Positions 7,076 to 11,487 of a stretch of DNA of 11,487 nucleotides are shown here, in pieces (within the stretch, counting starts at the first letter, position 1; every line of letters begins with the position of its first letter). The translations under genes were made by a program, and so were the position numbers. The stretch is from Lachnoclostridium sp. UBA2905 (GTDB lineage: Bacteria > Bacillota > Clostridia > Lachnospirales > Lachnospiraceae). Where the stretch lies: the NCBI GenBank assembly GCA_002349525.1, contig DEDL01000010.1, positions 91,527 through 103,013 on the forward strand, read 5' to 3'. The notes below the pieces were generated by a model. That model saw only the letters and a program-made list of their open reading frames with translations, was not told where the DNA came from and did no database searches.

Positions 7076-7113
7076 CATGATTGCTTGAAAATATTGGAGA
7101 ATCATGATAAGAT
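7076..7113 (+). promoter_or_regulatory. Promoter of the polysaccharide cluster, with inverted repeat over the -35
   Basis: TTGAAA (7085-7090) and TAAGAT (7108-7113), 17 bp apart, form a strong candidate promoter with a start near 7120. A 7-bp inverted repeat, CATGATT (7076-7082) and AATCATG (7100-7106), flanks the -35 box and fills the spacer, a plausible operator. The 124 bp between the loaP stop and this site hold no gene and no convincing terminator; they are very A/T-rich. Confidence 0.6.
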
Positions 7114-7119
7114 ATATTG

Positions 7120-7410
7120 CGTGTGTTATCCGACAAATTACGGATAAGACAGAGCAATTCAGGAGTCTTTTGGACCTAATCGTCGCAGGAGCGCGTTAGG
7201 GATGAAGGATGGTTATAGTGTGTGACGTGAACCGGGTCCGTGAGGGGTCGGGTGGCGAAGCATACTTGAATGAGTGGGATGAGTTAAGAAGTAGGAATTG
7301 TAAAGTGATAAGAAACGTTGTGGAGAAAAATATAAGAAATAAATGAGAAAAAAGAGATAAGAAAGTAGCCCTCAATTTTGTCGGTGGGGGTACAGTAAGG
7401 GAGATATGAA
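7120..7410 (+). ncRNA. Structured 5' leader of the polysaccharide cluster (candidate LoaP target)
   Basis: A non-coding leader of about 290 nt. Elements: TTATCCG / CGGATAA, 7 bp with an 8-nt loop (7126-7147); a GC-rich hairpin at 7175-7200, CCTAA/TTAGG closing, then CG and CGC pairs, with two single-base bulges on the 5' side and an AGGA loop; a G-rich segment at 7231-7253 that can fold over a GTGA loop; and GTA-CCC / GGG-TAC pairing at 7365-7393 just before the ribosome binding site AAGGGAG. None is followed by a T run, so none looks like a terminator. LoaP proteins are known to recognise a hairpin in the leader of the operon they control; the 7175-7200 hairpin is my best candidate, by position and stability only. 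No long open frame is present. Confidence 0.5.
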
Positions 7411-7755
7411 ATGATAGGAATATCAAAACGAAAGTGTACGATGGATACCCCAGTATATATTAATGGGAATGAAAAGAAAAAGAAAACTGAATATCGAAAC
7501 TATTATATCACATATCTAAATATTCAAAATGTGATTCCTATGTGCTACTTACTTGTGTTTGGGGTATGGCTATGGACGGAATTACATATCTCAACAAATC
7601 TTAACATATTCTGGATTAATGCTCTTCTTTGTGTAGCAATAATCCTATCTAGTTTTAAATTACTCAAATTTGAAGGTAATCTCTACAATTGTGGGGACGA
7701 TTGTAGATTAACAGATAGAATACAAAAAAATGGAAGGGGAAAGAAAAAAATCTAG
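7411..7755 (+). CDS. Small membrane protein of unknown function
   Basis: First gene of the cluster, 114 residues, family not recognised. It has a basic, charged N-terminus (to about residue 35, including a KKKK run), two likely membrane helices (about 41-58 and 66-85) and a hydrophilic tail of about 25 residues with two cysteines. The ATG has a near-ideal AAGGGAG 7 nt upstream. Its last 26 bases overlap the start of PGT2, which has only a weak site of its own, so it may serve to couple translation of PGT2. It could instead be the remnant of a longer membrane protein; nothing in the sequence decides. The position at the head of the operon and the good ribosome binding site argue that it is translated. 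Confidence 0.6.
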   Translation: MIGISKRKCTMDTPVYINGNEKKKKTEYRNYYITYLNIQNVIPMCYLLVFGVWLWTELHISTNLNIFWINALLCVAIILSSFKLLKFEGNLYNCGDDCRLTDRIQKNGRGKKKI

Positions 7756-9154
7756 GTATAGAAAAGATTCTGAAGGATGGTTAAAACACGCAGACTTTAT
7801 AGTCTTAGATATGATCTGTTTGCAATTAGCGTATGTTCTGGCATATGCAATTAGCGGATATGGGTTTAATCCATATGAAACCATTATTTATCGCAATATG
7901 GCAGTTTTCCTTGAACTGGCAGATTTGGTTATGATTTTTGCGTATGGCACTATGAAAAGTGTGTTAAAGAGAGGATACTATCGTGATTTTGTAGTTACGT
8001 TAAATCATGCGATTATGGTAGGTGCCTTAGCAATTTTATATATATTCCTGCTTCAGCAGGGACAGGACTCTTCAAGATTAACATTGATGCTGACCATAAT
8101 TATTTATTTAGTAATGACGTATATTGTCAGAGAACTTTGGAAAAAACTTCTGCAAAAACAGATGAAGGATGGCGGAGAACGCAAACTACTGATTGTAACA
8201 TCAGAAGATGTAGCTGAACAAGTAGTGTTAAGTATGCAGGAAAACAATTATGCCAGATTCACATTAGCTGGTGTAGCTGTAATTGATGCGGACTGGACTG
8301 GAAGAGAAATTAATGGAGTTCCGGTAGTTGCCAACGAAGAGACTGCAGCGATGTATGTATGTCAGGAATGGATTGATGAAGTTCTGATTGTTGTTTTAGA
8401 AGTTCTTCCGTATCCGTCAGAGTTAATTGAGCAATTATCAGAGACAGGAGTAACCATTCATCTTAATCTTGCAAAGATTACAAGCGTACCAGGGAAAAAA
8501 CAGCTCATGGAAAAAATTGGTAATTACACAGTGCTTACGACAAGTATCAATTATGCATCACCGGGACCAATCTTCTTTGCTCAGGAGCGAGTTGGAAAGA
8601 ATGGAAAGAAATTTAAAATGTACAAGTTCCGCAGTATGTATATGGATGCAGAAGAACGTAAAGCAGAGCTTATGAAAGATAACAAACTTGGAGATGGAAA
8701 GATGTTTAAACTGGACTTTGATCCTCGTGTTATCGGAAATAAGATACTTCCAGATGGGACACATAAGACAGGAATCGGTGATTTTATCAGACGAACAAGT
8801 TTAGATGAATTTCCGCAATTCTTTAACGTATTACGTGGCGATATGTCGATTATAGGTACTCGCCCACCCCTTATTTCTGAAACAAATTTGTATGAGCTTC
8901 ACCATCGTGCAAGGCTGGCAATTAAGCCTGGAATCACTGGCATGTGGCAGGTAAGCGGACGAAGTGATATTACCGATTTTGAAGAAGTAGTTCGTCTTGA
9001 TAAAGAGTATATCACAAACTGGAACATTGGGCTAGATATAAAAATATTGTTTAAAACGATATTGGTAGTCTTTAGGAAAGATGGGATCAATGTAAATCCT
9101 ACAAGCAGCTTATTTTATAGAGGGAATAAGCTGCAAAAGGATAAAAATAGATAA
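7730..9154 (+). CDS. Polyprenyl glycosylphosphotransferase lacking its membrane hairpin (PGT2)
   Basis: Paralog of PGT1 with the same plan: four N-terminal helices (about 21-41, 56-72, 92-108, 117-134), a Rossmann-like middle domain (about 150-260) and a sugar transferase domain with KFRSM (299-303), SLDEFPQF with the Asp-Glu pair (359-360), GTRPPL and GMWQVSGRSD. It normally would prime polysaccharide synthesis on undecaprenyl phosphate. However, after INYAS (residue 277) it jumps straight to PGPIFF: the 37 residues corresponding to PGT1 270-306, with the KRMVD motif and re-entrant helix, are absent and the frame is kept. A 48-residue block (291-338) is identical to PGT1, yet its codons differ widely, so this is an old paralog. 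Activity is doubtful. The C-terminus carries about 24 extra residues. ATG 7730 overlaps the previous gene and has no strong ribosome binding site, suggesting coupling. Confidence 0.88.
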   Translation: MEGERKKSRYRKDSEGWLKHADFIVLDMICLQLAYVLAYAISGYGFNPYETIIYRNMAVFLELADLVMIFAYGTMKSVLKRGYYRDFVVTLNHAIMVGALAILYIFLLQQGQDSSRLTLMLTIIIYLVMTYIVRELWKKLLQKQMKDGGERKLLIVTSEDVAEQVVLSMQENNYARFTLAGVAVIDADWTGREINGVPVVANEETAAMYVCQEWIDEVLIVVLEVLPYPSELIEQLSETGVTIHLNLAKITSVPGKKQLMEKIGNYTVLTTSINYASPGPIFFAQERVGKNGKKFKMYKFRSMYMDAEERKAELMKDNKLGDGKMFKLDFDPRVIGNKILPDGTHKTGIGDFIRRTSLDEFPQFFNVLRGDMSIIGTRPPLISETNLYELHHRARLAIKPGITGMWQVSGRSDITDFEEVVRLDKEYITNWNIGLDIKILFKTILVVFRKDGINVNPTSSLFYRGNKLQKDKNR

Positions 9155-9194
9155 GTTATAAATATAAAGATTGCATTTAAAAAAAGAGGAAGTT

Positions 9195-10340
9195 ATGATT
9201 AAAAGGAAAAATAATAATTCTCCACTTAAAATTGCAGTTCTTGGACATAAGACAATTCCGAGTCGCCAAGGTGGAATTGAAATTGTAGTTGAAGAATTAA
9301 CAGTTCGTATGGCAAAACTGGGACATAAAATAACAGTATATAACCGTAGCGGACATCATGTAAGTGGTAAAGAATTTGATGGCAAGAAGTTAAAAGAATA
9401 TAAAGGAATCCGAATGAAATATGTACCGACAATAGATAAAAAAGGATTAGCAGCAATGAGTGCTTCCTTTTTTGCAGCGGTGGCAGCAGCGTTTGGAAAA
9501 TATGATGTGGTACATTTTCATGCAGAAGGGCCGTGTGCAATGTTATGGTTGCCCAAATTATTCGGAAAGCGTTGCATAGCTACGGTGCATGGATTAGATC
9601 ATCAGAGAGCAAAATGGGGTAAATTAGCCAGTACATATATTATGTTGGGAGAAAAATGTGCGGTTAAATTTGCTGACGAAATTATTGTTCTGAGTGAAGG
9701 GGTACAGAACTATTTTAAAGAGACTTATGGACGGGAGACAAAATTTATTCCTAATGGAGTAAATCGCCCCGTTATAAGAAAGCCAGAACTCATTAAGAAA
9801 AAATTCAGACTAGAGAAAGATGATTATATTCTTTTCCTGGGACGACTTGTTCCAGAGAAAGGCATTACTTATCTGATTGAAGCATTTAAAAAGGTAAACA
9901 CAAATAAGAAATTGGTCATTGCAGGAGGAAGTTCCGATACAGATGAATTTGCTAATCAGTTAAAAGAAATGGCGAAAGATGATGATAGAATCATTTTTAC
10001 TGGATTTGTTCAAGGACGGTTGTTGGATGAATTATATAGTAATGCTTATATCTACAGTCTTCCAAGTGACTTAGAGGGAATGCCGCTTAGCTTATTGGAA
10101 GCAATGAGCTATGGTAATTGTTGTCTAGTATCTGATATAGATGAATGTGCTTCGGTGGTAGAAGATAAGGCGATAGTATTTAAAAAAAGTGATGTGGATG
10201 ATTTACAGAACAAGCTTCAGATAGCCTGCGATGATGAAAAACAGGTACAAAAATATAAGGATGAAGCAGAAGATTATATTTGCAAAAAATATAATTGGAA
10301 TGATGTTGTGGAGAGAACATTGGAGTTGTATAGGAGATAA
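9195..10340 (+). CDS. Glycosyltransferase family 4 (DUF1972-type N-terminus)
   Basis: A 381-residue retaining, GT-B fold glycosyltransferase that would add a sugar to the lipid-linked repeat unit at the cytosolic membrane face. The N-terminal half begins KIAVLGHKTIPSRQGGIE (12-29), the pattern of the DUF1972 domain found in rhamnosyl- and related transferases, followed by VYNR, VVHFHAEGP (105-113) and TVHGLDHQRAKWG (130-142). The C-terminal half has FIPNGVN (184-190), FLGRLVPEKG (214-223) and the EX7E motif as E294-GMPLSLLE302, typical of GT4. The ATG at 9195 follows AGAGGAAG; an in-frame TTG at 9171 has no comparable site. It is intact and lies 40 bp after PGT2 and 3 bp before the acyltransferase gene. 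The donor sugar is not readable; rhamnose is only a guess from the DUF1972 resemblance. Confidence 0.92.
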   Translation: MIKRKNNNSPLKIAVLGHKTIPSRQGGIEIVVEELTVRMAKLGHKITVYNRSGHHVSGKEFDGKKLKEYKGIRMKYVPTIDKKGLAAMSASFFAAVAAAFGKYDVVHFHAEGPCAMLWLPKLFGKRCIATVHGLDHQRAKWGKLASTYIMLGEKCAVKFADEIIVLSEGVQNYFKETYGRETKFIPNGVNRPVIRKPELIKKKFRLEKDDYILFLGRLVPEKGITYLIEAFKKVNTNKKLVIAGGSSDTDEFANQLKEMAKDDDRIIFTGFVQGRLLDELYSNAYIYSLPSDLEGMPLSLLEAMSYGNCCLVSDIDECASVVEDKAIVFKKSDVDDLQNKLQIACDDEKQVQKYKDEAEDYICKKYNWNDVVERTLELYRR

Positions 10341-10343
10341 AAG

Positions 10344-11322
10344 ATGGAAAAAAAGCATTATGGCACAATTGATGGATTACGAATGATTGCAGCTTTTGGT
10401 ATCGTGATGATGCATATAAGAGCAAATAGTAATTATGAAATATCTGGTCTTATATATAACAATATTATTCCATCTTTTACAAACTTTGTATTTTTATTTA
10501 TGGTAGTGTCTGCATTTGGAATGTGTTGTGGGTATTATCAAAAAGTTTTAAATAATCAAATCTCTTGGTCAGCTTTTTATGGCAAACGGTTTAAAAAGAT
10601 TCTTCCTTTTTTTGGATTGCTTGTCTTATTTGATGTAGCAATGTCACATTCTTTGGGAAGTATATATGAAGGGTTTGCTGACCTAACGTTAGTATTTGGA
10701 TTTTTACCTGCAGATACTATTTCAGTAATAGGTGTAGGTTGGTTCTTAGGATTGATCTTTGTGTTTTATCTCATATTTCCATTTTTTTGCGTTCTTATCG
10801 AGAACAAAAGAAGAGCATGGATGGCCTTTGGTGTAAGTTTAATTTATAACTTTGTATGTGCAAATTATTTTGATGTTGGAAGAACAAATATTTTATATAG
10901 TGCATGTTTTTTCTTAGCTGGCGGTTTGATATACCTTTATAGAGAACAAATTGTTCGCTTTAATCAATGGATTGTATTGGGGCTGACTTGGAGTAGTATA
11001 GTTCTTTATTATATCATTGATGGATATTCTGTAATGTGTCTGCTGGTATCCTCACTGTTATTAATGTATGCAGTTTTAAAGATGGGGGGGGTTATTAGAG
11101 AACAAAGTTACAAAATTTTTCAGCGGAATCAGTATGGAAATTTATCTTTCTCATATGTTCCTTTTTCGTGTGATTGAAAAGCTAGGTATTAATACCTTGT
11201 TAGGAAATGGATGGAGTCAATATATTTGTACAGTAATAATTGTAATTGTGGGGGCATCTATATTTGCAATCACAATGCAGCAAATATTTAATTACATTTC
11301 AAATAAATTAGTGAGCAAGTAA
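10344..11322 (+). pseudogene. Acyltransferase-3 family protein, split by a frameshift in a poly-G run
   Basis: Integral membrane acyltransferase of the AT3 family, likely to O-acetylate (or otherwise acylate) the polysaccharide. It begins MEKKHYGTIDGLRMIAAFGI, with the conserved His in MMHI (His24) and a basic KRFKKILPFF segment (81-90), and has roughly eight to ten hydrophobic helices. The first frame stops at 11177 (277 codons) with an atypical tail. The true C-terminus (SMEIYLSHMFLFRVIEKL) is in the next frame and ends at 11322. Frame change maps to eight consecutive G at 11084-11091: with seven G the protein reads KMGGLLENKVTKFFSGISME without interruption, 325 residues, a normal AT3 length. 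So the gene is one G away from intact. GGAG lies 7 nt before the ATG. It could be an off-phase contingency gene, a young pseudogene or a sequencing error. Confidence 0.88.
11084..11091 (+). repeat. Homopolymeric G(8) tract in the acyltransferase gene
   Basis: Eight consecutive G within an otherwise A/T-rich gene. Seven would keep the acyltransferase frame; eight truncates it. Tracts of this length are prone to slipped-strand mispairing and, in other bacteria, create phase-variable surface genes. They are also a common place for sequencing error. Confidence 0.9.
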
Positions 11323-11337
11323 AAGGGGTGAAAAGGT

Positions 11338-11418
11338 ATGAAAATATTAATGATAAATAATCTCCTCTAACCGAACGCAGGTAGTGAGATGTACATAGTG
11401 AAAACGCCTGAAAAATAG
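11338..11418 (+). pseudogene. Broken start of a glycosyltransferase gene
   Basis: A ribosome binding site resembling AAGG-GGTGA (from 11323) lies 7 nt before ATG 11338. The frame reads MKILMINNLL, a TAA stop (11368-11370), then PNAGSEMYIVKTPEK and a TAG (11416-11418). With a Tyr or Phe codon in place of the TAA this is the usual start of a GT4 glycosyltransferase (nucleotide-fold beta strand, then the PNAGGSE-like loop). Similarity fades after about 11403, where the sequence turns into an A/T hairpin. The gene is thus disrupted by at least a nonsense change and probably a deletion or insertion. It follows the acyltransferase by 15 bp in the same direction, as the next gene of the cluster. The window ends 69 bases later, so a restart cannot be excluded. 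Confidence 0.6.
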
Positions 11419-11487
11419 CGTATTTACGGTATTTTTTAAGATGGACTTGGAGCTGCAAGAGCGGTTTTAATCTCGCTACCTAGGTTC
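11373..11487. repeat. Long imperfect inverted repeat at the window edge
   Basis: GAACGCAGGTAGTGAGAT (11373-11390) faces ATCTCGCTACCTAGGTTC (11470-11487): 15 of 18 positions complement, one of the others being a G-T pair. AAAACGC (11401-11407) can also pair with GCGGTTTT (11461-11468) with one bulge. The left arm lies in the glycosyltransferase start. The arms may extend beyond the right edge. The origin is unknown: an inverted duplicate of the gene start, the end of a mobile element, or a large hairpin. Confidence 0.5.
11411..11437 (+). terminator. Candidate bidirectional terminator hairpin
   Basis: AAAAATA (11411-11417) pairs with TATTTTT (11430-11436), and CGT with ACG inside it, around an ATTT loop with one G/G mismatch. 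An A run on one side and a T run on the other give it the form of a terminator for both strands. It sits inside the arms of the long inverted repeat, just where the glycosyltransferase similarity ends, and could stop transcription of the cluster here. Confidence 0.45.

Noticed and set aside
7365..7393. Terminator at the end of the leader
   Set aside because: The stem is interrupted, the loop is long and no T run follows; the next feature is the ribosome binding site.
9171..9194. TTG at 9171 as the glycosyltransferase start
   Set aside because: The ATG at 9195 has AGAGGAAG immediately upstream, which the TTG start would place inside the coding region; no comparable site precedes the TTG.
11338..11487. 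Integron attC-like site suggested by the imperfect palindrome
   Set aside because: The ends do not fit the RYYYAAC / GTTRRRY core pattern, no integrase is in the window, and the left arm is explained by glycosyltransferase coding sequence.

Overview
The window looks like chromosome from a low-GC Clostridia, most likely Lachnospiraceae. It is A/T-rich, has GAGAGG/AAGGGAG-type Shine-Dalgarno sites and two likely TTG starts, and its proteins (ATP-type PckA, 406-residue threonine ammonia-lyase, LoaP-type NusG paralog, secreted Ig-like proteins with Asn/Pro/Thr linkers) fit gut Lachnospiraceae. All genes lie on the + strand.

Left part (1-2711): the 3' half of pckA, two candidate terminator hairpins, a short relic of a DUF4143-type ATPase gene, then a secreted protein with its own promoter, one bacterial Ig-like domain, a low-complexity linker and two related C-terminal domains.

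Middle (2712-6960): an apparent operon of ridA, ilvA and a full-length polyprenyl glycosylphosphotransferase (PGT1). It is preceded by a promoter and an A/T-rich leader with a tandem 68-bp repeat containing hairpins. RidA and IlvA are metabolic partners: IlvA releases a reactive enamine/imine and RidA hydrolyses it. A LoaP-like antiterminator follows with its own promoter and an apparent second KOW domain.

Right part (6961-11487): an exopolysaccharide gene cluster. A strong promoter and a leader of about 290 nt with several hairpins precede a small membrane protein, a second glycosylphosphotransferase (PGT2), a GT4 glycosyltransferase, an acyltransferase-3 gene and the start of another glycosyltransferase. 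The layout suggests that LoaP acts on this leader to carry RNA polymerase through the cluster. Leucine codons shift from CTT-rich to TTA-rich between PGT1 and PGT2, consistent with a transferred cluster.

The most striking observation is decay or switching in this cluster. PGT2 has lost exactly 37 codons, including the re-entrant membrane helix needed by this enzyme class, while the rest is strongly conserved relative to PGT1. The acyltransferase is split by one extra G in an 8-G run (possible phase variation or a sequencing error). The last glycosyltransferase has an early stop and loses similarity after about 25 codons, inside a long imperfect inverted repeat that runs to the window edge.
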